Under the pieces are notes generated by a model. It searched no databases. It was given only the letters and a program-made list of their open reading frames with translations, and was not told where the DNA came from. From Gallionella sp. (GTDB taxonomy: Bacteria > Pseudomonadota > Gammaproteobacteria > Burkholderiales > Gallionellaceae), in contig JAHEDW010000132.1 of NCBI GenBank assembly GCA_024641025.1, forward strand, positions 1-64,000: a DNA stretch of 64,000 nucleotides, in the 5' to 3' direction. Both the position numbers and the translations under genes were made by a program. Positions 10,438-19,832 of this stretch are shown here, in pieces; position 1 is the first letter of the stretch, and each line of letters opens with the position of its first letter.

Positions 10438-10670
10438 TTGGATTCTCCCTTTTAAGTATGATTACATTATCATAAACTTAATATTACCCAAATTGGATAT
10501 TTTACTGTGTTGTTCAATCTGGTGAGATGTGTGTCATCATTTCAATTCAAAAATTGGTAGTACGGGCTACTTCTTTTCTGTATTAAGCTAAACTTGGTGA
10601 ATGACCGATTCGCAGTGATAACTCTGAAAGTTTGGGTTAAGCTTTTTGACTTTTCTAGCAGCTAGAGAAT

Positions 10671-11060
10671 ATGGAGGACATTTTGACAACGGTACGTGAC
10701 ATCATGACAAGGAAGGTTGTGTCGATCGATCGTGAGATGCTTGTGTGCGAACTCGAAGGCTTGTTTGTATCTCGAAAGATCAGTGCAGCACCATTGGTAG
10801 ATAAGTCTGGAGAGATCACCGGCTTCGTTACGAAGTCTGACATAAATCGCTTTCATTTTACCAATGGAGATCCCTATTACACACGCGCTTGGGAAATCGC
10901 GAACCCAAAAGTGTTCACTATTGATGTGTCTGCATCGATTAAAGATGCAGCAAACTTGATGATTGAAAAACATCTCCATCACCTTTTGGTGGTCAATTCA
11001 TCTGGGATAGCAGGAGTCTTGTCCTCCTTTGATTTCATAAAGCTTGTGGCAGGGGAGTAG
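10671..11060 (+). CDS. Tandem CBS-domain protein
   Basis: VRDIMTRKVVSIDREM..ISAAPLVDKSGEITGFVTKSDI and ASIKDAANLMIEKHLHHLLVVNSSGIAGVLSSFDFIKLV. Confidence 0.85.
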   Translation: MEDILTTVRDIMTRKVVSIDREMLVCELEGLFVSRKISAAPLVDKSGEITGFVTKSDINRFHFTNGDPYYTRAWEIANPKVFTIDVSASIKDAANLMIEKHLHHLLVVNSSGIAGVLSSFDFIKLVAGE

Positions 11061-11115
11061 TGAACTTGGCACGACTAGTGGACTAGTGAGTTATCGATGG
11101 GTTTTGGGTCCTTCT

Positions 11116-11526
11116 TTACTTCTTGTCGCAGGCAACTCTCCATATATCGCTTTCAAATGAATGTGCATTTACTAATTGCCACGCAGCATTGTCCAAATTT
11201 GAGTCACCAATGATTATGTGACCTTTGCCCATGGAATCACTGTAGTAATTGTATGCAATCATTCGATACTGTGCTTTTTTGCAGTCGAATTCGAATTGTT
11301 TTGAGATGGACTTATAAAACATTGGGTTAGAAGATTCTTCAATCTGCTGGTGCCGATTGAAATCAACAAGGCACGAAATTATTACGCCTTGGTTTTTCCT
11401 TAGAATTGATTGATTATCGATATATACAGTTTCAAATCCATCACTACTGCTATGTAATTTGTTCCAATCCGCAAATGCATTACTGCTCAATGTTGCTATC
11501 AGCGCCATGAAGGTAAGTCTATGCAT
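11116..11526 (-). CDS. Secreted protein, surface-adhesin E-like
   Basis: Signal peptide MHRLTFMALIATLSSNAFA; DWNKLHSSSDGFETVYIDNQSILRKNQ..RVACDKK pattern. Confidence 0.5.
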   Translation of the reverse strand: MHRLTFMALIATLSSNAFADWNKLHSSSDGFETVYIDNQSILRKNQGVIISCLVDFNRHQQIEESSNPMFYKSISKQFEFDCKKAQYRMIAYNYYSDSMGKGHIIIGDSNLDNAAWQLVNAHSFESDIWRVACDKK

Positions 11527-11570
11527 TGAAATTCCTTCGGTTAAAGCTCCAGGGGAATTTGATAAGCAGT

Positions 11571-12170
11571 TTAATCGCAACCCTTGTAACGGTTTGCCGA
11601 ACAGTCTGCCGTCATTTTTTCGGCATCTGCGATTTGCTGCGTAGTCATTAGGCTTGTCAGTTTGTTCCTTGGTCCAATGGATTCTTCAGCTACGAATTGA
11701 TCTTCTGAGGATGCTGCGAGACCAAACCACATATATGCGCGTACATAATCTTTTGAAACGCCTAAACCATTTTCATACATATGTCCAAGATTGGCCTGCG
11801 CGTAACCATTACCTTGCTCTGCGGCGAGTCGATACCATTTTACGGATTCTGCGTAATCTTGTTGTACGCCTTGGCCTTGGTAATACATCAGTCCCAAGTT
11901 GAATTGGGCTTCAGCATTACCCAGTTCTGCGGCAAGCCGATATCTCCTTCCTGCTTCCTTCTCGTCCTTAGCTAATCCTTTACCTTCTTTGTACATAAGA
12001 CCCAGATAGATCTGTGCTTCAGCATTACCACTTTCTGCGGCTTTTTGAAAATAATCGGCTGCTACAACATAGTCACCACGAAGCGCTGCAGCAAGCCCAT
12101 CCTCGAAGTCATCTGCCCAAGTAATATTGCTAACAGCTGCAAGAATAACTATCAAAAAAGTATTGCGCAT
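11571..12170 (-). CDS. Secreted Sel1-like (TPR) repeat protein
   Basis: Repeats AQIYLGLMYKEGKGLAKDEKEAGRRYRLAAELGNAEAQFNLGLMYYQGQGVQQDYAESVKWYRLAAEQGN. Confidence 0.85.
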   Translation of the reverse strand: MRNTFLIVILAAVSNITWADDFEDGLAAALRGDYVVAADYFQKAAESGNAEAQIYLGLMYKEGKGLAKDEKEAGRRYRLAAELGNAEAQFNLGLMYYQGQGVQQDYAESVKWYRLAAEQGNGYAQANLGHMYENGLGVSKDYVRAYMWFGLAASSEDQFVAEESIGPRNKLTSLMTTQQIADAEKMTADCSANRYKGCD

Positions 12171-12254
12171 AACATCCTTTGTTAAGTAGGTTGAACTATT
12201 AGTAAATTTAGACCAAATTACATCGCTTAGTTCTTCAGGGCCGCAAGGTTTGGA

Positions 12255-12788
12255 CTATTCATTCGAACCTTTAACCTGTAATTTTTCATCGGCAGGGGTG
12301 TAATGGAACCTTCGAGACTCAGAGCTGCCAGCAGGTATCAGCAGCACTATTGCGCCATCTAGTGATACTTCTACTTCCAGTGAGTCATTTCCATAGCCAA
12401 TGAGACCTTCTCTGTTAATGAATCCTTCATGTTGTTCGGGAGGTATAGTCAATTTCGGTGTCCCTCACTTGCCCGTGATTGTTCGTGAGGCAATTACGGT
12501 TCCCGATGATTCTGCAATAAACTCGAAAGAGTTCACGCCATTCTTTGTAACACGGATATTTGTCGCAGGTCTGACTTCTTTAAAAAGTAGCGATGTAAGC
12601 GTAGGAGCATCATACCCTTGAACACCAGCTTCGCCGTTATTCTTGTAGTTTCCAGGTAGTGAGGTACAGATTTCAGAGTTGCTACCAACCGTAGCCAATT
12701 TGTCTGGATAGGACGGATTGGAATAGAAAATGCAACCAGTTTGCGTAGCTACAATTGACCAATATATTGGTAATAGGCATTTCTGCAT
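12255..12788 (-). pseudogene. Hypothetical lipoprotein gene interrupted by an in-frame TGA (12465-12467)
   Basis: ORFs 12465..12947 and 12255..12452 are in the same frame with only a TGA and four codons between them: ..ASRTITGK*GTPKLTIPPEQHEGFINREGLIGYG.. Start at MQKCLLPIYW; Cys in ATQTGC may be a lipobox. Confidence 0.6.
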
Positions 12789-12858
12789 TATTGCCCTAAT
12801 AATTTGGAAATGGTGGTTTTGATGAATAATATTGACAAATCGGGTGTATAAATCATAG

Positions 12859-14160
12859 CTATGATTCGCGTTGCCTATAGGAAAATACCAAACCTTTGAC
12901 CCCACTGCGGTTTCTGAGTGTAATCGTTCCCTTGAACTGATCTGCAATGCTGCGTGCGATTGCTAGACCAAGACCACTTCCGACTTGAGAATTGTTGGGC
13001 AAACGGAAAAATGCTTCGAAAACACGATCAAGTTCTGTAACCGGAATTCCAGGGCCATTGTCGATTACTTCCAGTATGGCATAGCCATTATCCCTACTAA
13101 TTCTGACAGTTACTTCGCCACCTTCTGGAGAATATCGGATCGCATTATCTACGGCATTACGCAGCATCAACTGAATTGCAGAGGCATCGGCATCAATCTT
13201 CGCATCCGCTTCTTTGGATAGACCAAGATCGATATTTTTTGCTTCGGCTATCGGCATCATCTCCTCGATAACACCTAGTGCAACCGATGCTAAATCAACA
13301 ACATCCAACTTGGTTGAGCTTGCTTGCTGCCGTACCAGATCTAGTAATTGATTTAGAAGGTGTCGCGATCTCTCAAGTCCGTCTTTCAGGGGTACCAGAC
13401 GCTCTTTGCTGATGGCAAATGAACCGGTTTTTTCTATATTTTGTGCTTGCAAAGAAAGTGCGGTTAGCGGTGAACGTAATTCATGTGCAGCATCGGCAAT
13501 AAAACGACGTTGCGATTCATTCATCAGGTTAATACGTTGCAATAGTCGATTGATGGCATGTATGAAAGGGGCGACTTCGTCGGGAACTCGACCAGTAGGC
13601 AAAATGGAAAGTCGCTCCTCATTCTGTGTATCAATGATCTCTGCAAGGGTGCGCAATGAGGACATCTCGGACTTGATGATTCTCCGTGAGACAAGAATCA
13701 ATATCGGAATCAATACCAGCAATGGCAATAAAGTAAGCAAAGCGCTGTCTTGAGCCATGGATTTTCTTGCGGCAGACTCCTGGGCTACAGCAACGCGCCT
13801 TCCTAGAATGGTGGCGTAAATGTAGATACGCCAGTCTAAACCATCAATCTTGACTGTATGATATCCCGTAGACAAATTCGCGGGAAGTTTAAGCAATGGT
13901 GGAAGTTCGTTTGGTGATGCGATGACCGGTTGTACAACTATTCGCTTTGGGTCACTATCAATTGATTCTAATATCCTTTCATCTTCAAGCGGAGTTTTGT
14001 AGGTATCGACCAACAGGGCGATTTGACGAAGTTTATCGTCCTGAAAGTCCTGCGCTTCGCTATAAGATAGCCAGAATGAAAAGCCGGAAGCAAGCAGACT
14101 GATAATTAATATGGCGATACTGAGCCAGATGAACAATTTGTTTTGGAGAGAATTATTCAT
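12859..14160 (-). CDS. Sensor histidine kinase (QseC/TctE-like)
   Basis: FIADAAHELRSPLTALSLQ (H-box), NAVDNAIRYSPEGG, DNGPGIP, GSGLGLAI; start overlaps the regulator stop. Confidence 0.9.
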   Translation of the reverse strand: MNNSLQNKLFIWLSIAILIISLLASGFSFWLSYSEAQDFQDDKLRQIALLVDTYKTPLEDERILESIDSDPKRIVVQPVIASPNELPPLLKLPANLSTGYHTVKIDGLDWRIYIYATILGRRVAVAQESAARKSMAQDSALLTLLPLLVLIPILILVSRRIIKSEMSSLRTLAEIIDTQNEERLSILPTGRVPDEVAPFIHAINRLLQRINLMNESQRRFIADAAHELRSPLTALSLQAQNIEKTGSFAISKERLVPLKDGLERSRHLLNQLLDLVRQQASSTKLDVVDLASVALGVIEEMMPIAEAKNIDLGLSKEADAKIDADASAIQLMLRNAVDNAIRYSPEGGEVTVRISRDNGYAILEVIDNGPGIPVTELDRVFEAFFRLPNNSQVGSGLGLAIARSIADQFKGTITLRNRSGVKGLVFSYRQRES

Positions 14161-14819
14161 TTATTTCGCGCCACCATCCAACCTGCACCACGAACATTCT
14201 TTATCGCATCTATACCAAGTTTTTTTCTGATGCCATGTATCAAGAAATCAACTGCGTTGCTTTCTACTTCCTCATTCCATCCGTAGATACTCTCTTCCAA
14301 TTGTGCTCGTGTAAGTATCGTACCAGGGCGAATCAACAAAGCTTGTAATAAGGAAAATTCACGTGCACTTAATAGGCATACCACACCACCTTTGCTTGCT
14401 TCGCGGGTTGCTGGATCAAGGTTAATGATTCCGTTGCTAAGTAAAGGAGTTGCCTGCCCGCCTTGGCGACGAAGTGTGGCTCTTAAGCGAGCGAGCAGTT
14501 CGTCAATATCGAATGGTTTGGTTAAATAGTCATCGGCACCCAGATCAAGGCCTTTGACTCGATCTTCGATGCCGTCTCTTGCAGTGATGATTATTACGGG
14601 TAATGTTGTACCATTAGTACGCAGTTTTTTTAGGACTTCAAGTCCGTCACGGCGAGGCAAACCCAGGTCAAGTAATACAGCATCATGTTCGTGATTATCC
14701 AGAACCCTTAAGGCTGTCTCTCCGTCTTTAACCCAGTCAACTGCATATGCGGCATCGCGCAACGCCACGCACAACGCGTCGCCAATCATCTGGTCATCTT
14801 CAACTAGCAAAATACGCAT
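14157..14819 (-). CDS. OmpR-family response regulator (QseB-like)
   Basis: MRILLVEDDQMIGDAL..VLLDLGLPRRDGLEVL..TKPFDIDELLARLRA..winged-helix C-terminus. Confidence 0.92.
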   Translation of the reverse strand: MRILLVEDDQMIGDALCVALRDAAYAVDWVKDGETALRVLDNHEHDAVLLDLGLPRRDGLEVLKKLRTNGTTLPVIIITARDGIEDRVKGLDLGADDYLTKPFDIDELLARLRATLRRQGGQATPLLSNGIINLDPATREASKGGVVCLLSAREFSLLQALLIRPGTILTRAQLEESIYGWNEEVESNAVDFLIHGIRKKLGIDAIKNVRGAGWMVARNK

Positions 14820-14891
14820 GCATTGATTCCTCTGCTTGACTCAAATAATAGTATTTTCTTCACCCAAGTAACTTCAAAGATTTCATGTCCA

Positions 14892-17054
14892 TCAGAAATC
14901 CCAGCGGTATCCTAAATTAAAGTATTTTTTCCGCGATTTGTCATCCTGTTCTGGGGTGATGGTATGTGAAAGTACAAGTCCGGCACCAACCTCAAAATTA
15001 AATGCTTTGTTCATACGATAGCTTATTCTGAAAGAAGGGCTGATGCGAGTTAGATTTACACTCATATTGTTGTTCTCATCGTAAAGCTGAACTGAAATAT
15101 TGAATTGAAGCTTTTCACGGAATGTGGCAACTTGGCTATATGATAGTGCTCTCCCGTTGTAGGTGCTTGCATTGGTATAACTTGCACTTATAACGCCCAA
15201 GTCATTGCTGAACAGTAAATTACTGCCAATTACTTGGGCAGAATAGATATAAGCCCATATTCTTGGATAAATTTCCCTTGCATTTATTAAAGGATCAGCA
15301 TTGAATGCTTCATAACTTGTCGTGTTAGTGGCCCTGAAATCACCCCCAAGTTTTATGTGGGAAGATAAGGGTTGTGTCATTCCAAACATGAACTGGTTGT
15401 ATATTGGACTTGCCAGAAGCGCATTGCTACGCAGGTACTCTGGAGTAGCACCCGAAGTGATCATTCCTTCTATCGATTCGCCTGGTTGTTCAAGCCTCAA
15501 AGCGTTTGTGATTTCCAGGTTTCTACGTTGTTCAATCAACAAGGTATAGTTGGCTCCACCCATGGTTGTCCAGTTTCCCTGGATCAAACCTATGTTGAGT
15601 TTTTTGAACAGCGTGTCATATTCAAATAAACCCATGTGGTTGTTTTGCTTGTTGAAATAATGCGTTTCAAGGCCAACCGCGCGTTTATCCATGACTTTTC
15701 CAACGCGCTGGCCAATTAGGTAGGTATTGCCGCTCCACTGTCCTGGTAATCTTGAAAGATCTACGCTGATGGCAGAAAATATCTTTGATTCTTCGGTGCT
15801 TCCTGGAGCAAGAACGGGTACTCCCAATGCGCCATTTACCCTCCACCTGGAGCTAAATTTTCGATTCAGCCAAGCTCCGTCAAAGCGGCTTGGCAATCCT
15901 CCTGACGCTCCCGTTTGTCTGCCTAAGCCGTAGATGTATCTTTCGTCACTTGTTCCTTGCTCAAAATAAGCTGCGGTCAGGAAATTATTGTCTCCTGCGT
16001 ATGGTAAGAAATTAGCCGTGAAAGTGTCACGAAAGACCAAGCGAGTATCAGTAGTCTCAGTTCGCTTTTGTCCAGTCAGGTCCAAGGAGGATAAAAGCTG
16101 GTATTGGTCGTTACTGATTGAAGTGACAACCTCGGAAGTGGGAAGTAGCGTACTGTCAGTTTGCACAAAGCCTTTGGTGAAATATTGTGAGAACCCACCA
16201 AAATAGTTCATGCTGTCCGAAATTGCCAATTTCTCAGGAACTGATTTTTCTTCCTCGTATGCAGGCATGAATACACGTGCCAAACTAGCCTTGGCCTGAT
16301 TCAGGTTGCTTGCCTTGGGATATTGATTAATGTACAAACTATAGCTGTTTCTGGCTTTGACAAACTCCTTGTTTCTTTCATAAGCCTGACCAATCATGTA
16401 GTTGGCAGTTTGAGTCTGTTGATTTGGAGGCAATCCGAGCAACTTGGTCAGTATGTCGATTGCTTCTTGGTTTGAGTTGTTATTCAAGGCGATACCCGCT
16501 TGATAGATCAACTGCTTGGCTTCTGCTTCATTAGCCGCTATTTCCTCAGATCCTTGAAGTACCACTATTTTGGCTGGAGAGGAGGCAGTCACTGATGGAG
16601 TGAGCGCAGGAATCCCTTGAGGTTTGCCGGACAGTTTTGTGATTGGCGTATAGATGCTTATGCTTCGGCCATCATTCCCCGGGCGAATATGGTAATCAAC
16701 CGGCCTTCCGAAGCTGATGGAAAGGGATGAATCGATCTCCGGGTAGGTGACAGTGAAATGCGGGGCAATGTTAGAAGGCGGAGAGTCTCTTTTTTGCCAT
16801 GTCAATCTCGGATCTGCAGCATCTATTTCAAGGAGGTTGAAATAAATTCTGACATCGCCGTTTTTCAGCATTACCTGCCGCACATACTGGATGCGTGTAA
16901 CAAAACGTATCCTGATTTCGGCCTCATTGCCCGCTTGAAAGATCTGAATCCGATCAATGACTTCAGCGTGTACTGGTTTGACTGCAATACCGAAAAGGCA
17001 CAATATGCCTAGCAAGTATGCGCCTATTAACTTTATTAATAAATTGGACTTCAA
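14892..17054 (-). CDS. TPR-containing secreted protein with C-terminal beta-barrel-like region
   Basis: Signal peptide; TPR-like AKQLIYQAGIALNNNSNQEAIDILTKLLGLPPNQQTQTANYMIGQAYERNKEFVKARNSYSLYINQYP; C-terminus ends in ..KYFNLGYRWDF. Confidence 0.55.
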   Translation of the reverse strand: MKSNLLIKLIGAYLLGILCLFGIAVKPVHAEVIDRIQIFQAGNEAEIRIRFVTRIQYVRQVMLKNGDVRIYFNLLEIDAADPRLTWQKRDSPPSNIAPHFTVTYPEIDSSLSISFGRPVDYHIRPGNDGRSISIYTPITKLSGKPQGIPALTPSVTASSPAKIVVLQGSEEIAANEAEAKQLIYQAGIALNNNSNQEAIDILTKLLGLPPNQQTQTANYMIGQAYERNKEFVKARNSYSLYINQYPKASNLNQAKASLARVFMPAYEEEKSVPEKLAISDSMNYFGGFSQYFTKGFVQTDSTLLPTSEVVTSISNDQYQLLSSLDLTGQKRTETTDTRLVFRDTFTANFLPYAGDNNFLTAAYFEQGTSDERYIYGLGRQTGASGGLPSRFDGAWLNRKFSSRWRVNGALGVPVLAPGSTEESKIFSAISVDLSRLPGQWSGNTYLIGQRVGKVMDKRAVGLETHYFNKQNNHMGLFEYDTLFKKLNIGLIQGNWTTMGGANYTLLIEQRRNLEITNALRLEQPGESIEGMITSGATPEYLRSNALLASPIYNQFMFGMTQPLSSHIKLGGDFRATNTTSYEAFNADPLINAREIYPRIWAYIYSAQVIGSNLLFSNDLGVISASYTNASTYNGRALSYSQVATFREKLQFNISVQLYDENNNMSVNLTRISPSFRISYRMNKAFNFEVGAGLVLSHTITPEQDDKSRKKYFNLGYRWDF

Positions 17055-17320
17055 ATCGATCCCGGCTTTAAGCTTTGATTCATTATGAATTATCCTTCAG
17101 GCAATTAACCTATAGATGTACATTTGCATTCGACGTGTCTCGATAAAGAGTCTGCAGTCGAGCCGAATGTCACGACGAAGGTTAAGGGCAAAGCATTACT
17201 GCATCGAACTTAAATTGAAACTCAGTAATTTGTTATTGCTTTATTGACCATACCATCAAGTGAACTATGCGATTTCAAGCGTAATCTGCTAATGCATAAT
17301 TATGGCTTGAAAAAATTAAA

Positions 17321-17350
17321 AAATCCCCATCGATATTTCGATGGGGATTT
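17321..17350 (-). terminator. Strong rho-independent terminator for the CxxCH protein gene
   Basis: Perfect 13-bp stem AAATCCCCATCGA/TCGATGGGGATTT with T-rich tract on the minus strand (ATGGGGATTTTTTAATTTTTTC). Confidence 0.85.
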
Positions 17351-17371
17351 GCGTCACCAAATGCTTACATA

Positions 17372-17938
17372 TTAGTCATCGTGGCTTTTGCTACTATTAC
17401 GGCCACTGCGGCGGTGAGTGCTGCTGCGACTATACGATGATTCACGAACTGCGACTTGATGATCATCATCAGATTCCCTGCTCATGCTTGTCTCGCGACT
17501 GGAGCTGCTGGATGCGACTGTTGAAGAGCTGCTTGAATGACATGTTGAACAAGCTGTACCGGTAGAATTCACATTTTTGTGGGCAGAAACGCTGCTTGGA
17601 GCAGTTCCCAATTGACAAGCACCACAACTCTCAGAGGTCCTTCGTAAGGTAATGCTTGCAGTAGTTGTAGTCTGTACGGGAACTTGGTTTGTGGCCTGTG
17701 TTGTTGTCTGCGTTGTTGTCTGCGTTGTTGTCTGCGTTGTTGTCTGCGTTGGCGTAGTCGCAGCAGTGTGGCAGGTTGTACAAACAGTACTTGAGTTAAC
17801 AAATGTATGGGAAGCGGGTTGTGCACCGACCACGCAGGAACCGCAGGAAGGAATCGCAAACGCATTACCTGCAAACATTGCTGGCAATGCCAAGGCGGAC
17901 GCTAAAACAAGGGCTTTTACGGTATTCATTGACTTCAT
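17372..17938 (-). CDS. Secreted protein with two CGxC..CxxCH units, TQTT-repeat linker and Ser/Arg-rich tail (putative small c-type cytochrome-like)
   Basis: MKSMNTVKALVLASALALPAMFAGNAFA signal; CGSCVVGAQPASHTFVNSSTVCTTCH and CGACQLGTAPSSVSAHKNVNSTGTACSTCH; RBS GGAGGC upstream of 17938. Confidence 0.65.
   Translation of the reverse strand: MKSMNTVKALVLASALALPAMFAGNAFAIPSCGSCVVGAQPASHTFVNSSTVCTTCHTAATTPTQTTTQTTTQTTTQTTTQATNQVPVQTTTTASITLRRTSESCGACQLGTAPSSVSAHKNVNSTGTACSTCHSSSSSTVASSSSSRETSMSRESDDDHQVAVRESSYSRSSTHRRSGRNSSKSHDD
17700..17752. repeat. 12-bp tandem repeat encoding (TQTT)n
   Basis: Repeated tgttgtctgcgt units, about four copies. Confidence 0.85.
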
Positions 17939-18173
17939 GCTGCCTCCTAAGAGATTAATGATCATGTGCACTTTGATATGCAGCTCATTTCGTTCGAGCA
18001 CGCGCACATTAACAAGCAACAATTAGCCGTCTATTAGCAAGAAAAAATTATTTGCTTTGATCGGTATATTCACCCGCATCAAGAATGCCGATATCAAAAA
18101 TGGCAACATTCACTTGAATCGGAAATTGTAGATCAGGACTATTGCAGATCAATCGAGAAATACAGAGGGTAAT

Positions 18174-18578
18174 TTATCGACGACGTTTATCTTCCGGCAT
18201 TTCGACTCTCTTGACGATACCACCTTCCAATAATAGTACATAGCTCTTGTGTACCTCCTTGACGGTGACACCGGGCACGACTACTTCGCCTGTATTGATG
18301 GCTTTGGCGGGTTTACCGTTAACCGCCAGGATGGCAACACTTTCCGAAGGATTGCTTGCAACCACGACACCGGTTAACTGATAGTTGCTGGCAACCGCAA
18401 TAGACGAACGCCCACCAAACAGACTCGATGCCGCATCCAAAGGAACAGGGTGGTCGGATTTTAAAGGTGCAGCGATGGCACGAAGCGGAGGTTTGTATAT
18501 CTGCATTGCCCAGTATGCAATTGACATGCATACAGCAACGAACATAATAAAACCTGTAATCAGGGGCCAGCGTTTCAT
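18174..18578 (-). CDS. gspC: Type II secretion protein C (short GspC, no PDZ domain)
   Basis: N-terminal TM; SSLFGGRSSIAVASNYQLTGVVVASNPSESVAILAVNGKPAKAINTGEVVVPGVTVKEVHKSYVLLLEGG; last gene of the gsp cluster. Confidence 0.78.
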   Translation of the reverse strand: MKRWPLITGFIMFVAVCMSIAYWAMQIYKPPLRAIAAPLKSDHPVPLDAASSLFGGRSSIAVASNYQLTGVVVASNPSESVAILAVNGKPAKAINTGEVVVPGVTVKEVHKSYVLLLEGGIVKRVEMPEDKRRR

Positions 18579-18610
18579 TGAATTCCTTATTTCACTTTCT
18601 GGAAATACCG

Positions 18611-19831
18611 TCAGCGCACCAGTTGGTTGATCTCGATAATCGGCATCAGTACGGCAAGCACGATCAATAACACCACTACCCCCATTGCTAGGATCAATGC
18701 CGGTTCGAGTAACCCGGCCATTGTCATTGCGCGTCGTTCCAAATCTTGTTCCTGAGCATTGGCGGCACGCTCCAGCATCGCTGGTAATTCACCCGTCATT
18801 TCGCCGGATCGAATCATGTGTATCAACATTGCGGGGAAATGTTTGCTAGTTGACAGTGAATGCGCCAGGCTCGCACCCTCGCGTACGCTGGTAGTTGCTG
18901 CATCGACCTGGGCGCGCATTGCGACATTGGTCAAGGTATCGCGGCTAGTTTGCAGCGCACGCAATATGGGAACGCCTGAGCTTGTTGTTATTGCCAGTGT
19001 GCTAGCGAAGCGAGCTGTATTGAGGCTTCTCTCGAATCTTCCGTAAATTGGTGCAGTCAGCAACCATGAATGCCAACGCATCCTGATTGAAGGATTGCTC
19101 AATGCGCGTCGCCATGCAAAAGACAATGCGAGGGTTGCCAAGAAAACGATCCAGCCGTAATTTCGTACGAAATTCGAAATATTAAGCATGACCTTGGTAA
19201 GCAACGGCAGTTGCTGTTTTGTGTTAGCGAAGACGGAAACGATTTGTGGTACCACATAAGTAAGCAGGAAAATCACGATCAGGAACGCAACTACAGTTAC
19301 GATAGCCGGATAAGTGAATGCGAGCTTGATTTTTTGTACCAAGGCATTTCGACGCTCGATATAGTCAGCTAGTCGCGATAATACTCTTGCAAGTTGGCCA
19401 ATCTGCTCGCCAGATGCAATCAACGCACGATAGATGTCTGTAAAATCACGTGGATGATTTGCTAGAGCTTCCGATAGTGATGCTCCTGAAATTATCTCTG
19501 AGCGGATGGATGCGACCAGATCTCGGACATATGCACGCTCTGCTTGCTCCTGTAATGCAGAAAATGCTTGTTCTAGTGGCAAGCTTGCTTCAAGAAGACT
19601 TGCCAGTTGGCGTGTGAACAGCGCCAGTTCCAACGTGGAGAGACGATTGATGAACCCGCTGCGTTTTGCCATACCTGTCTCATCGATCTGGCTGGCTACC
19701 TGATTAACAGTTATTGGAACCAACCCCAGGCCGCGTAATTCTGAGCGTGCAGCACGTGCGCTATCTGCGTTGAGCACCCCCTTGTTGGTTGCACCAACTT
19801 TGTCAACGGCTTCATAACTGAATGCAGGCAC
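18611..19831 (-). CDS. gspF: Type II secretion inner-membrane protein GspF
   Basis: PAFSYEAVDKVGATNKGVLNADSARAARSELRGLGLVP..LALFTRQLASLLEASLPLEQAF; GTG start at 19829-19831 overlapping region of gspE. Confidence 0.93.
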   Translation of the reverse strand: MPAFSYEAVDKVGATNKGVLNADSARAARSELRGLGLVPITVNQVASQIDETGMAKRSGFINRLSTLELALFTRQLASLLEASLPLEQAFSALQEQAERAYVRDLVASIRSEIISGASLSEALANHPRDFTDIYRALIASGEQIGQLARVLSRLADYIERRNALVQKIKLAFTYPAIVTVVAFLIVIFLLTYVVPQIVSVFANTKQQLPLLTKVMLNISNFVRNYGWIVFLATLALSFAWRRALSNPSIRMRWHSWLLTAPIYGRFERSLNTARFASTLAITTSSGVPILRALQTSRDTLTNVAMRAQVDAATTSVREGASLAHSLSTSKHFPAMLIHMIRSGEMTGELPAMLERAANAQEQDLERRAMTMAGLLEPALILAMGVVVLLIVLAVLMPIIEINQLVR

Positions 19832-19832
19832 G

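Noticed and set aside
17700-17752. Possible CRISPR-like array
   Set aside because: 12-bp direct coding repeats without spacers; it is a low-complexity coding repeat.
17652-18026. Plus-strand ORF rich in VVCV repeats
   Set aside because: Antisense of the TQTT repeat gene; the composition is a by-product of the 12-bp repeat.
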